DNA of 64,000 nt from Apostichopus japonicus. Its lineage: Eukaryota > Echinodermata > Holothuroidea > Aspidochirotida > Stichopodidae. Where the stretch lies: the NCBI RefSeq assembly GCF_037975245.1, contig NC_092570.1, forward strand, positions 13,402,501 to 13,466,500, read 5' to 3'. Positions within the stretch are counted from its first letter, which is position 1. Each line of letters begins with the position of its first letter. Below the pieces are notes generated by a model. That model did no database searches, was not told the origin of the DNA, and saw only the letters and a program-made list of their open reading frames with translations. Below are positions 42,589-61,100 of this stretch, in pieces. Position numbers and translations under genes: made by a program.

Positions 42589-43244
42589 GTGCGATTGTCT
42601 CGATTGTCTTCGGTCTGTAAATGGAAAGTTCACCACGCCAGTATAAGATTGGAACAGATAGATTCATCACATACGCTATCTAAAACTTTAAACCGTCATG
42701 AATGTGTAAACATCACAGATCTAAACGAGTTTGTAATAATGAGGTCAGTAAATGAGTTTTGAAAGAAGGAAATAGTTTTTTCTTGGTTTTTGTTTTCTTT
42801 CGTCAGCAAAGTAATAAGCGAACTAAATCCTCGAGCTCGAAGAAAAGCAACAGGAAGAGAAGACACGTTTCGGTAGGTATCACCATGGAAACATACCGTT
42901 TCACAAAACAATAATTTGAACTGGGGTTCTTCTCCTCAAAATAAAACAAAAAAAGGAAAAGATAAGTCAGGTAGCCGACTATTTTAAGCCTTGATCAAAC
43001 CTGCATCAGCCCTGACCTCCCCCACTCCTCCCCCATTAGCGTGCCCAAATGGTGGGGGTGGGGGGGGGGGGTTAAGGCCAGTCGGGATGTTTCTACAGTT
43101 CAAGTATTTAGAAGCACAACCTTGCGTTAAGACCTACTTGATAGTCTAACTTTTCCTCAAAATGCACCATTTGACGGCTTAACTTTGATTTTACCTTGAC
43201 GATGATCCCCGACCCAGTCTACAAGGTAGACTGATTTAAAATTC

Positions 43245-43535
43245 CCAGGGCAAGCCCCCTACTTTGAGACAAAGAATAAACATGTATTCCACGCCCCTGC
43301 TTTGAGAAACAGAACAAACATGCCCTCAACTTTGAGACATAGAATAAACATGAGTTCCACGCCCCCTCGGACATAGAATTAACATGAGTGTCACGCTCCC
43401 CTACTTTCAGACATGGAATTAACATGAGTTCCACGCCCCCTACTTTCAGACATAGAATTAACATGAATTCCACGCCCCCTACTTTGAGACATAGAATAAG
43501 CATGGTTTCACGTCCCTACTTTGAGACATACCTTG
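43245..43535. repeat. 39-bp minisatellite, about 7-8 units
   Basis: Units of the type TTGAGACATAGAATAAACATG then AGTTCCACGCCCCCTAC, with truncated units. In the intron between the two linker exons of VWD copy 3. Confidence 0.88.
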
Positions 43536-44239
43536 CTATCATATGTGATGTGACTAATGGTGTAGAAATAACAGTAACTCGGAGTCAATGATTTTCTCTT
43601 CTCAGGAAAGGGAAACCGGTCGGAGAGACAAAAGGATGGCCAATATGGTGAGTATTAACGTGTAAACGTAGACTTACCGTGTATATTTATAACAGACGAA
43701 TCAGTGCTAAAGCTAAATGACATTGCAGGGTTTATTCACCTTGGCACAAAACACAAAAATAAGGTTTCGGTCCACTTGTATCGATCAAGGAAAATCTAAG
43801 TTGCAAAGACAACGACAGACTCGACGGTCCTGCATACTGCACCAGTTTACACTCCTTTCCCTCTTCCCATCAGAATATGATCTATTCCGTTCATCCAACG
43901 AATTTATTAGAAACATTTTATCATTTCATGCTCCCCATAATTTACTTGTCGTCATACTGAAGAAGAAGAGACCCTTCCCGCTTTAAAGCTTGTTCGATTG
44001 TACCGTAATTTTTGTCTGAACTACATCACAAATTCATCAGCATCATGCAAGCCCTTATAATCTGAATCCTGCCTATAATTTGTTTTGTCAATAAGAAGAT
44101 AATTTTTTGGGCTAAACGAATTACTTACCCATGTGATGATATCATACTCGATCTAAACTGAAAAATATCAGTTACAAGAATGTATTATATCTTTCGTACT
44201 AAAAATTAAAAATAAATATATTTTTAAATACACACAGAC

Positions 44240-44282
<43 letters not shown>

Positions 44283-45157
44283 TATATATATGAATTAATT
44301 AAGTGGTAATATCCGATCTTTTATTCGTGTTGTGATGTAGATTTTTAATGTTAGTATGATAACATGAAGGAACGTAATTAAACAAAGGTATAATTGTGAA
44401 AAACGTTCCCTGATGTAAGTTTGAGAACAAAAACATTAAAGAAAGAGAAGAAGAAGAAGTAGAAAATCATGAGAACATATTGTGAATCTTTTGTTATTTC
44501 AGGGTTCGAAAACCAAGAAGTTTGGATCCAATTGGAAACTTGATGAAAACTGTGTTGAACCGAATTAGTCTTCCAGACTTCTCCTTTCATGAGACGAATA
44601 CAAACATAAATCGGAATCTGACTTTATTGTTTCACTACATTTTCTAAAGCATTGACTTTTGGCATTATGCCCGGCTATGCTCTACTGCCTTAGTACGTTT
44701 TGATATAAGAATGTAACCAAGAAAATAGGCAATTAAAATTTAATGAACTAAACGATTTACTAACCTTCGACAATGACAATAGTTTTTAGTTGGGGCACCG
44801 ACATAGAAAACATATAATAGTGGTAAATTGAAGCCCATATATAGTGCTGGATGAAGAATTGTATTATATAGTTACTTAATTATGTTTGGTCTGCAGGTGT
44901 TTACGTAATAGACTATATAACAGCCTGAAACCCTTTCAAATGATTTCAATGCCAAAATGAATAAAGAAAGAAAACAATTATTTCAAGTAGATGAATTACG
45001 TCATTACCAAAACGGGTGCCCATTGGTCCATATTCCCACCAAATGAATATTATGTGAATCACATTTTGAGATAAAACAAATTAACAACGCAAATAATACG
45101 ATGACATCATTGATGGGGGCGGCAACACTCAATATATATATTTTTCAACTGACTACG

Positions 45158-45162
45158 ATTTC

Positions 45163-45230
<68 letters not shown>

Positions 45231-45290
45231 TATTTATATATATATATATATATATAAATATATATATTTATATATATAAATATATATATT

Positions 45291-45343
<53 letters not shown>

Positions 45344-45352
45344 ATATATATT
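45158..45352. repeat. (TA)n with interspersed TTTATA
   Basis: About 195 bp TA-rich repeat. A smaller (TA)n is at 44245-44290 inside the last intron of copy 3. Confidence 0.95.
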
Positions 45353-46600
45353 GTGAAAAGATTGTCTCATCTTTATCTTTCTATATTTTCTTTCTGCAAT
45401 GCCTGTGCGTATCAGAGGGGGGATTTGGAGGATTTATATAAACATTAAACATAAGTTCTTGTTAATTAATTATTCAATTAAAAATGGGTATATTGGTAAA
45501 TGGGTAAATAACGGCTAAATTGGTGATTACAAATAAACATTAATACTAACGATTCGTCCATTATATTTCTCCTTTATTTCATGAAGTTCCATGGAAAAGT
45601 ACGTTTAAATATCCTTCTAAAATTTGCTACTCTAGCTTTCGCCATCAGTCCCCACCCCCATCACCCTTTATTTATCCTTCCCTCACCCTACAGCAACTAA
45701 ACTACCAAAAAAAAAGAACTTTCCTGAACGATTAGAAGTCCTGTCCATGAAAGACAGATGAAGGCATCGCTTGCACATTACCTCCAAAAGTAATTGCAAG
45801 CAAGTGACAACCACAACATTTACTCCAAAATCCATTCCCTCGTTTCCATGGCGACGTCTGGACATTCCAAATTTAAAAGCGGCGCTAGTACATTTCTTTC
45901 TTTGTATGTATAGACAACATAGCCTACAACACAATAAATTTCGTCACTTTCCAAGCCCCGTAAAGAACATATAGAAATTGAAGGTTTCAACTGTCTTACC
46001 TGCCACATGATAGCCAATGGCCTGTGCTATCAATTTCACCTGCAAATTTCGATCTTAAAGGGTGTGAAGACTCGCGCAAAAAGAAAGGTCTAATGCCGGT
46101 ACTTTGACCTAGTTTCGAATGAGGTGTAACAGAAGTGTTAAACACCACCATCGATCGCAGAAAATACACACACAGCTTTCTACCGTCGGTAATTAGACAC
46201 TAGTGTACAGTCAGTACATACAGCTGCGGTCAATACCCACAGCACAGTATACAAACGATACAGCGATGGAAATCTCTGATCCAGCTTAAGATAACAATTA
46301 AGGTATCACGTTTCATTACTGTCTGCATTTTGTAGCGACACGAACAAAACGTCACTTGCAAGCAACAGAAAGCTAACTTTTTCAGACGGCCGCACGCGGT
46401 TTGGTGGGAGTCTTCAATGCCTTTAAGACCCCGTTCAGACTTTTGAGCTTTGATGTAGCAAACTGAATCGCAACCCTTATACGACTATTTCCTCTGAGTC
46501 ATATCCATATTTAACTAAACAACACTAAAAATGCTTCAACCACCTTCAATCCAGACACAACAAGCGCAAGCAGACACAGTATATGTAATTGTATGCAATA
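45353..46600. other. Intergenic, no gene seen
   Basis: Ordinary composition. Open frames around 45683-46017 overlap on both strands without splice or domain support. Confidence 0.45.
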
Positions 46601-46605
46601 TATAT

Positions 46606-46800
46606 CATTGAAATTGTAGTGAGTTGGAAAATCCAGAACAGTGAAAAAATACTTACAGCCTCCACCGGGATTCGAATCCGGGCCTCCCGCTTTATTTGCG
46701 GACACCCTAACCACTATAGGCTATGGACGCTGATTGTATGTACAGAGGTTCAAAATCGGTTCGAATCCCGGTGGAGGCTGGAACTCATTACGTTTTCAAT

Positions 46801-46806
<6 letters not shown>
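46606..46806 (-). mobile_element. Family A SINE pair, head to head
   Basis: A minus-strand copy (46606-46745; the A box region has a 2-bp TA gain, CCACTATAGGCTA) is followed by the 3' part of a plus-strand copy (46757-46806: GGTTCGAATCCCGGTGGAGGC, then TCATTACGTTTTCAATTATAA). The pair is followed by (TA)n to 46891. Confidence 0.8.
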
Positions 46807-46890
<84 letters not shown>

Positions 46891-46899
46891 GAAAATATT

Positions 46900-47958
46900 A
46901 ATCAGCTTTAGAAAGAGAACTGATTGAAATGTGTGATATTTATTGAAAGTAATAAATTTTGTTCACTGGTCACCAGAGGTCACTCACACTGGAATTAGTT
47001 TAATTTAATATGTTTATGTATATAACCCAATTTCTAGTAAAAGGCGCGTGAACATGTTTGCATTGCGTGAAAAACAAGCAAAGAAACACACCAGAAAAAA
47101 ATCCGAATATGTTTTACGAATACGTTATAAATATAACACGTATACGTTACTACTAACAATTAACGTGATATTGGTAGATACGTGTCCTTTGCGCTAAAGG
47201 GAAAATGGTTGACAAAATGTATACAATATTGTTAGCCTACATGAAAAGGACAACCAAATCATTCCAGCCTTAACGTCTTTGTTATGAATCACAAAACTTT
47301 CCTGAGTCGCTCACCAGTTCAGTTTTTTTCAATGTCCTCTTTTATTTAATGGTTTTATTTCGCAACAAAGAAGAAAATTTGAAACTACATACTGAAAAGT
47401 TTCCGAAAGGGAATGAGGGCGGTATTGAAGAACTTAACAGGCATAGACTCCGGATGCTTGACCTAATTAATTCATTTTGGCTTCGAGTACAACGTTTCTG
47501 TATGCTGCCGCGTTGAACGAATCTAACCGTAATAGTAATTACCGACTTTGCGATCCCCGTTATAGTCATTGTCGACTCTGCAATCAGCGGTCCTCCTCAC
47601 AATTTTACAAGGTGTGTAATAGTGACTCCATAGTTCTCCCTTTCGGGAACCAAAATGGATACTTGTATACGCGTTTTCAATATGCATATACCCCAATTGT
47701 TATAGTCGATAATACTCCGTCTGTTGGTTGCCTTAGTAAATCTGCCAAAGAACAACAAGGACCAAAGAACACCTTTTTATTCTCTCGATATGTTATCGTG
47801 ACTTGGCCTTTTTTGTAGCTGGTAAGTTAAAGATTATAGAATCGGAGTACGAGTGCGAAACTAAGTTCAATTGAGGCAATATTACATTACTTAGTGAATT
47901 TCAATTTATCGATGAAAAAGAGGCTTTTTATGCTAAAAAAGGATAATGATGGGTAGCG

Positions 47959-47999
<41 letters not shown>
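46900..47999. other. Intergenic, no gene seen
   Basis: A 113-codon frame near 47477-47818 has no ATG at its start and no recognised domain. (TA)n at 47964-48000 is the tail of the following SINE. Confidence 0.45.
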
Positions 48000-48000
<1 letters not shown>

Positions 48001-48003
<3 letters not shown>

Positions 48004-48163
48004 AATCAATAAAGAATAACACACCAGAAAAATTCCACTTCACGACCGGTTTCGTCCTTTTGGGACTCATCAGGCGAAGGTAGGAATCGAACCCCGGATC
48101 TTCGTGTCACGAACCTAAGCCCGTACCACTCGACCACAGTGATTCTACTGATGTGTTAAAGCG
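48001..48163 (-). mobile_element. tRNA-derived SINE with hammerhead module (family H)
   Basis: Full-length minus-strand copy. A box TGGTCGAGTGG (48126-48136), B box GGTTCGATTCC (48083-48093), hammerhead (48038-48079), then body ATTTTTCTGGTGTGTTATTC and (TA)n at 47964-48000. About 5% different from the 28.5-kb copy. Confidence 0.87.
48038..48079 (-). ncRNA. Type I hammerhead ribozyme in SINE, intact core
   Basis: Minus strand: CTTCGC, CTGATGA, GTCC-CAAAA-GGAC, GAA, ACCGGT, C (cleavage residue, complement of 48044), GTGAAG. All invariant core bases are present, helix I is 6 bp and helix III is the perfect palindrome ACCGGT. This is the best-preserved copy here. Self-cleavage is an inference from the fold. 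Confidence 0.8.
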
Positions 48164-49645
48164 TATAAATTGGCTTTGACTAACTGTCATTACGGGCGTA
48201 TTACCCAAGTATTGTGAAAGAGTGGTTATTCTGTGTAAAATTGTGTTAAAAATTTTCAGATTCAAAGCGCCAGGGGTGCACTCTGTACAATCACAATACT
48301 AGGGTTGCATTGACAGCCGAAGGATAGAATAGGTTGCAAAAATATTCCATCGCTTGACGCGCATGATCATTTGTCTTACTATGATAGGCGTCAGATGTAC
48401 ATCAAACGAGATGTTTTGTGCTCCTGCACATAGCAAAGAGGTCTTGATGTATGTGCCAAACGTAATAAATAATTACAACAACAATAATAATAATAATAAC
48501 AGTAATAATAATAATATAGTGAGGGTTTATAAAACGCAGACATATTCATCGATAACGGTACTAAAGACGTACCACAATGACACAAACTAAATTGTACCTA
48601 CTTTTACGTGAATATTCATATTGCTGATTTGATTGTAATCAGTGAAAATTTTATTGTTCTAGGAGGTGGGGCCAGTGGACTATTGTCAGTTCGATTCAAT
48701 ACAAAATATCACCTTATCCTCTCCTTTGTTACTGTTTTGACAACGGTAAAATTCTTCACATGTTTGCTAAACAGTTCGTTGCATTCGCGATACAGTTAGT
48801 TCCATATGAGTATAGTCATTCCAATATTATAAGAGAATTCTTACCATTGATTTGGCTTCAGCATACCGTTTTTGTACATTGCTTCTTTCAAATGATTTAA
48901 ATCCCCATCCCTTCGTTTAGTGTACTGGGAGGGGAGGGAGGAGGAGGGAGGTGGGGGGAGGGGCATTCGGTGGGGGATGAGATATCGTAATTCATCGATA
49001 ACGATATATTATACTTCCGTTTCTGCAAAATGATATTGTCAAATTGCGTTCCACCTCACACCCCTTGAGTCACAGAACTGAAACTTGGTGGGTTATTGTA
49101 CATTATTGGGCGTTAGCTTAGCGCGATGGACTTACCATTTTGAAGGTATAGGAGGGAGAGGATACATCTTACGCCCTACCTTTGCTTAATTTTTCCATAT
49201 CAGTTTATAAATGTCACACAATGCAGGTATATTTGTGTAAGAAAGCATGAAAAAAAGGCATCGAAATACTATATACAACTACATCACGTGATCTATGGAT
49301 TTGATCCATTTTTGTTGACATGAGTAACAAGAAACAAAGAGAAGAGACAAATGAAATATATTTATTCATTATAAGTTCGATCGAATATATGTTTTATCAG
49401 ATATGTACAGAGAATCTCCGATTTCCGATATCAATAACAAGTAATTACCCAAAAATTGTTAATAACAGTAAGAGGAAATATTTATTAATCTTGAATGAAA
49501 ATGGAAATTGACGATTAGTTGTACAAATTTAACTAGAAAATCTCGAAGTTAAAAATCTGTTCGCCGGAATTGTGCAGTCACTCGGCAATTCATTGTATGG
49601 CAAACATACATACACACACCCACCTAAATATATATATATATATAA

Positions 49646-49707
<62 letters not shown>

Positions 49708-50130
49708 ATAACATTCTCTACCACAGATAGCTGACACCACTAGTTACATCCCTCATTGTGAAAATATATAAAACACTAAACTGATATATACGCAGCTTTA
49801 ATATTGATATGTTCAGATACATCGCAGCACCGTGTCAAAACTGGTACAACCGTAATTTAGCTCCAGACCTAAGAGGTGTCGAGAGCCAGCTCGAATCCTA
49901 TGGGAGAGTAATGTCTTCCAAGTTATTGAAATGGGAGTCCATTTTTCTTGACCCCCTTTCCGCTCCAGCCCCCCCCCCTCCCTCTACACACGCTGTCCGT
50001 CAGGCCAGCCACTTCTCGTAAGCTAGAGCCTTCACGTTAGCTAGTGAAACTGATCATATTTCGTAAGTTTACATTCTTTTACAACATGACATTCAAGGCA
50101 CCATATCCGAGTGATCATTCTTCGTCCTTA
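48164..50130. other. Intergenic, no gene seen
   Basis: Contains a short (AAT)n near 48483-48516, a G-rich tract near 48930-48975 and (TA)n at 49628-49710. No exon is supported. Confidence 0.45.
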
Positions 50131-50140
50131 CCATTTTCTA

Positions 50141-51370
50141 AATTCTCTTATCAAAGGATCTCCTTGTGACATTAATGCCACAGTCAGTTCCAATTCTCTT
50201 GTCAAAGGATCTCATTGTGACATTGATGCCACAGTCAGTTCCAATTCTCTCATCAAAGGATCTCCTTGCCACATTGATGCCACAGTCAGTTCCAATTCTC
50301 TCATCAAAGGATCTCCCTGTCCCATTGATGCCACAGTCAGTTCCAATTCTCTCATCAAAGGATCTCCTTGTCACATTGATGCCACAGTCAGTTCCAATTC
50401 TCTTGTCAAAAGATCTCCTTGCCACATTGATGCCACAGTCAGTTCCAGTTCTCTTGTCAAAGGATCTCCTTGTCACATTGATGCCACAGTCAGTTCCAAT
50501 TCTCTCATCAAAGGATCTCCTTGTCACATTGATGCCACAGTCAGTTCCAATTCTCTTATCAAAGGATCTCCTTGTCACATTGATGCCACAGTCAGTTCCA
50601 ATTCTCTTATCAAAGGATCCCAGTGCCACATTGATGCCACAGTCGGTTCCAATTCTCTTACCAAAGGATCTCCTTGTCCCATTGATGCCACAGTCAGTTC
50701 CAATTCTCTTACCAAAGGATCTCCCTGTCACATTGATGCCACAGTCAGTTCCAATTCTCTCATCAAAGGATCTCCCTGTCACATTGATGCCACTCAGTTC
50801 CAATTCTCTCATCAAAGGATCTCCTTGTCACATTGATGCCACAGTCAGTTCCAATTCTCTCATCAAAGGATCTCCTTGTCACATTGATGCCACAGTCAGT
50901 TCCAATTCTCTCATCAAAGGATCTCCTTGTCACATTGATGCCACAGTCAGTTCCAATTCTCTCATCAAAGGATCTCCTTGTCACATTGATGCCACAGTCA
51001 GTTCCAATTCTCTCATCAAAGGATCTCCCTGTCACATTGATGCCAGTCAGTTCCAATTCTCTCATCAAAGGATCTCCTTGTCACATTGATGCCACAGTCA
51101 GTTCCAATTCTCTCATCAAAGGATCTCCTTGTCACATTGATGCCACAGTCAGTTCCAATTCTCTTACCAAAGGATCTCCCTGTCACATTGATGCCACAGT
51201 CAGTTCCAATTCTCTCATCAAAGGATCTCCTTGTCACATTGGTGCCACAGTCAGTTCCAATTCTCTTATCAAAGGATCTCCCTGTCACATTGATTCCACA
51301 GTCAGTTCCAATTCTCTTATCAAAGGATCTCCTTGTCACATTGGTGCCATAGTCAGTTCCAATTCTCTTA
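50141..51370. repeat. 51-bp minisatellite, about 24 units
   Basis: Units ATCAAAGGATCTCCTTGTCAC then ATTGATGCCACAGTCAGTTCC and AATTCTCTC. Because 51 is divisible by 3, long frames stay open on both strands (for example SNSLIKGSPCHIDATV). Two units carry 2-bp deletions (near 50791 and 51042) that shift frame, and third-position changes do not dominate. This is best read as non-coding. Confidence 0.93.
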
Positions 51371-51414
51371 TATACCAAAAGGACCAGCACGGCAATGTGT
51401 CGTACTGATCCCAA

Positions 51415-52740
51415 TGTATGATACCAAGTCTCTTAAATCAAAAACCGTTTTGTCACCTTATATAACTGATTCGTTCTCTAAAGATTCTAAAACCGGTAAC
51501 GCCAACACGTGATCCCGATTATGATAAAGAATTGGTGCAGGAATGTTTTTAGCAGCTACCAATCGATTAAGAGGCATTCTGATACCGTAATCCAAACAAC
51601 GGTATGAGGACGTCTTAAAGACGACGTCTTCTGACTAATATCTTCAATTCATTCCAAAATATCATCAGTTGCATGTATTTTAATACTTAGTCATGTACTT
51701 GAAAGCGAGTCCTCATCACCAGATGGGTGGGAGGGGGGGGGGGGCTTAAAATCTTCAATTCGGGACCCTAGGACCAATTATGTCAGTGTGCCTCATTTTC
51801 ATATCATCTTTTTCTTCATTTTGCCGTACGTACATTTTGCAAGTGAGAGTACTTTATTCTTGTCTCATATATCCCTGCATGGGCCTCCTAATTGATCCCG
51901 GGCTCCGGTGCCGTGCCCCCTGACACGCTCCCCCCCCCCTCACGTCAGACGTGCTCAAACGTAAACTTTTGACGATTCATGAATATATTGTAATGTCAGG
52001 CATTGGTTCACTTGTCCAAGAAGTCGTGGTGTCTTACAAAATCTGGTAAGCACTGATTTAAAACGGTTTTCAATGATACTATATTATAGGTATAAAAAAA
52101 AAGATAAGTAGCAAGTATATAAACTTTATAACAGTTACGTGCAACATATTAAGTGCTTAACGTATTGAGAAACACAGAAGCCGTCCATATCTCGCTTCCG
52201 CCTCTGGTTTCGTTTGTGAATAATTTTCAATTTTGAATATTATGTATTTTTGAACGGAAAAAAATGTAATGCAATACATGGAGACTTTATATACATAGAA
52301 ATGTTTCTGTCAAGTTCCTTTGAAAGTGAATGCACAAACTCAGTTAAAACACAGTATCTGTGTAAAAGGATGTTAAGTTGCGTTGGTAAAAATATCAGCA
52401 AAGGACTAAAACAATATGTTTGTGCGCGTGTGTGTGGGGGGGGGGGGGCGAGGTGGTTCTAGTAATATCATAGGTGAAGAATGAACAAAAACAGAAATTG
52501 AATTATTGCAATAACAGAGCAACTATGAATTTGTAAGTATATACCGATACACTTTGTTTTACAAGGTCTGACCATTTTTTCAAACCATCTTTTACAATCA
52601 TATGCATTGTTTTCTCTTTTTTTCCTTTGAAAATCAATAAAGCGACTTGATTTGTGAAGTAGAAGGGTATCCAATGTGTCATTTGTAACGCAAAAATATG
52701 CTAATTCAATTTTGTTTTGTTATATGTCAGTTTCTTATAG
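51415..52740. other. Intergenic, no gene seen
   Basis: Poly-G and poly-C runs near 51730 and 51930 resemble MITE ends, but I cannot pair them. No exon is supported. Confidence 0.45.
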
Positions 52741-52744
52741 GCAT

Positions 52745-53330
52745 GAATTTTTATAACTCCATTAATACACTATCACTTTATTCATGCTATTATGTCTGCC
52801 AAACTGGATTATGCCAACCCTCTTCTATATGGTTTACCAGATAATCAGCTTCGATTGCTCCAGCGAACGCAAAATACAGCAGCCAGAATCATCACACGCT
52901 CAAAGAAGTTCGACCACATCACTCCTATTCTTCGGCAACTGCACTGGTTACCTGTTTCCTACAGGATAAACTTCAAGATCATCCTGCTAACATATAAAGC
53001 CCTGCATGGATTAGCACCAGAATACATGAGTAGCATGATCAGTCGGAAGACCACCACCCGCTCTCTCCGATCCTCAAATCAGCTACTGCTCCATGTACCT
53101 AAGTGGAAACTCAAGTCATTTGGTCAAAGATCGTTCTCTAATGCCGCTCCTACTCTTTGGAACTCACTTCCACTGCACATCAAGTCGGCACCCAACGTTA
53201 ACATTTTCAAAAACGACTCAAAACACATCTGTTTTTGACTGCCTTCCCTGAGCACTAGCGCCACTGAGCATTGGTTTTCCTTTGGATATTGGCGCTATAT
53301 AAATTTGCATTTATTATTATTATCAACCAG
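52745..53330 (+). mobile_element. 5'-truncated CR1/L2-like LINE, RT C-terminus and 3' end
   Basis: An open frame from about 52792 to 53238 reads SAKLDYANPLLYGLPDNQL, LQRTQNTAARIITR, FDHITPILRQLHWLPVSYRI, FKIILLTYKALHGLAPEYM, APTLWNSLPLHIK. This is the classic C-terminal end of CR1/L2-clade reverse transcriptases. It is followed by TTGGCGCTATATAAATTTGC and TTATTATTATTA, the usual 3' end. The 148-codon frame has no stops, so the insertion is fairly young, but the RT catalytic core is missing. Confidence 0.9.
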
Positions 53331-53965
53331 ACCGCATCCGTCACCTTCCCATCTCATGCAGTCTGACTACAGACCTACCGTCTTGATCAGATTCCTCTAG
53401 GAAAAGAGGGAGTGGGAAAGTTGTTTAGTAGAAATTTGAAAAAACATACCACAGCCTCTATTGTCGTTTTATGTTTTGTTTTTTTTGAATTTATTATTTA
53501 TATATTATGCATACAAGAACCCATGCAGCGCCGTTACGATGCTATGTGCTCATCTTCTCGGCATAACGAAATTCCCGGGATCCCCTCATGTGGCGTTACG
53601 AAAGCCCAGGGTCCATCTATCTGGCATCATGAAAGTCGTTAAGCTCAAACCCGTATAGCAAGGAATTCTGAGTTGGAGGAAACCAAAACTTTAAGGAGTG
53701 GCACCAACAATTCCAGAAGGAGTATATACTCTACTCTTGTGCTGTAACTTGCAGAAATGTTTACAAAGATGTATGCAATTTATGGTGTGTGTGTGAAATA
53801 GTGGGAGCATAGAAGTCTGTAGGGTAGGGGTGGGGGAGGCATGGCCCCTTTGTCCACCTATTTAGCATAAAACCAATCAAAACAACTGTTACGTCACATG
53901 TGCAGCAGGAGAAATATGAATAGTAACCTTTTATAAGCCTTTTTTGGTCCATACGTATAAGCTGA
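53331..53965. other. Region between LINE tail and MOLO1-like gene
   Basis: No gene recognised. It would include the 3' UTR of the minus-strand gene that ends at 53966. Confidence 0.45.
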
Positions 53966-59425
<5,460 letters not shown>

Positions 59426-59796
59426 TGTCACATCTCTACCATACAGGGGGAGTCATGCTGGTCAGCATGTTCATGTAGTTCCGATCTTGTCGCGACTATT
59501 CTCTGTGCAAAACCATCGCTATGTCCAGCGTTTTCGTTCCAATTTTGGTTTCTTCAGGTAAAAACTTGATTGGTTCAACAATTTCCTTGACGGTGAGTTA
59601 ACGACCTCTGTTTGAAGATAAAAAAAATTACATTATTGGTGAACAGCTGATATATGGAAAGATTTTTTTTCGACGAAATGCTTAACAAATAGGGGATAAA
59701 GACTGACAAAAACAATGCGAAAGGTAAAGTAGTATCATGCAACTGAAAACGTGTACTAAAGTAAATTAAATTTAAAAACTTAAAAACAAGGTTTCG

Positions 59797-60215
59797 TCGT
59801 CATCTCCTTTGCCACTGTGGCCGTCACTGACATTGTCATCGTCAGCTTCATCTTCATCGTCATCGTTTCATCATCTTCATCGTCATTGACATCGTCATCG
59901 TCATCGTCGTCACCGTCACCGTCTTTTTCAGAGCCTTTGTGACCGTCATTGTCATCGTCATCTTTTTCTTTATCGTCGCTGTGATCGCCGTCGTCCTATT
60001 CAGAGCTCCCGTCATTGCGGACGTCTCTATAAGCATTGTCTGATATCATCATTTTCGTGACCGTTATCGTCATCTTCGTCTTCATCGTCAGTGTCTTTGT
60101 CATCCTTTTATCATTTGTCAAAGCCCCCCCCCTACCCACTCCCCCTCCCGGCCATTGTTGTCGTCATCGTCTGTAATCATTTTCTGTAATCATCATTGTC
60201 ATCGTTATCATCGTC
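59797..60215. repeat. Degenerate GTCATC-rich low-complexity tract
   Basis: Imperfect trinucleotide/hexanucleotide repeat of GTC, ATC and TTC words. The minus strand would encode Asp/Glu runs, but stops and frameshifts break it. Lies upstream of the MOLO1-like start codon. Confidence 0.8.
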
Positions 60216-60740
60216 AATATTAGTTCAAGCATAATGCAAGTAGGGTTTCACTATCTGACTATAGTTAAACATTCGACATGAACGCAAGTAGAGCGTGCAA
60301 TTTTCATGCAACTGATGCAGGTATAACACTTGTAATAGATAACAAATATTGGACCAGTAACCAAAGTATGTAATTGCCCTCATTACGCTCTTTTTCCATC
60401 CTAATAATATAACTTCTACTGCTACTGAGTAAAATTATTATTATTAAAGCATAGAATCAGAACGCAAAAAATACCATATTTCTCATCTACAATGCGGTAA
60501 TGGCTTTGTGATTGTAGTTTTGTTACACTATGTGTTTGACATTTAGAAGAAGATTTTAATTTTGATAAAAGGATTTCTCGGGTCGCGGTTTGCACATGAC
60601 CAGTATGGCGGTCTAAATGAAACTAATGGATTGGGTACATGTCGTCTACGTAATACGGCACGCCATAAATTACTGAAAGTCACTGTAACGTTACAGTCCT
60701 CCCATGCTTTCAGACGAAATTATCTATAGCTTATTCATAC

Positions 60741-60902
60741 ACACATATACACACAACACACACACATATATATATTTATATATGTATATATATAGATATA
60801 TATATATGATTATATACATATGTTTATATATGTTTTGCTGACGAAGGGGACCGAAAATTCCAATATATTTTCTAAATCATTACTCCTTATTTGTCAATAA
60901 CA

Positions 60903-60987
<85 letters not shown>

Positions 60988-61029
60988 AGAGAGAGAGAGA
61001 GAGGCCTATATATATATAAATATATATAT

Positions 61030-61060
<31 letters not shown>

Positions 61061-61062
61061 GG

Positions 61063-61097
<35 letters not shown>

Positions 61098-61100
61098 GTA
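60741..61100. repeat. (CA)n/(TA)n/(GA)n microsatellite cluster
   Basis: Long TA runs at 60905-61100 with an interposed (GA)n and two GGCCTATATA motifs facing each other; shorter CA and TA runs at 60741-60820. Confidence 0.95.

Larger units (their letters stand above)
38575..44568 (+). pseudogene. VWD-domain paralogue, copy 3, with in-frame stop
   Basis: Exons seen: 38575-38634, 40803-41140, 41663-41812, 42807-42872, 43606-43647, 44503-44568; all GT-AG with phases matching copies 1 and 2. Content: C-x9-C module, VWD domain (WGCCTVYGDPHFITVDQ, DFRITADFNPR), linker with RKRR, an extra 14-codon linker exon (ERETGRRDKRMANM) not present in the others, and tail FGSNWKLDENC ending in TAG. The VWD signature reads CGMCGN then TAA (41789-41791) then DSNDHDT, where a Tyr or Phe codon is expected. 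No signal-peptide exon was found upstream. Four N-glycosylation sequons occur in the VWD exon. It may be a recent pseudogene, a truncated form, or a sequence error at one base. AATAAA at 44960-44965. Confidence 0.75.

Noticed and set aside
47477-47818. 113-codon frame with two RLC motifs
   Set aside because: It starts without ATG, has no recognised domain and no splice partner.
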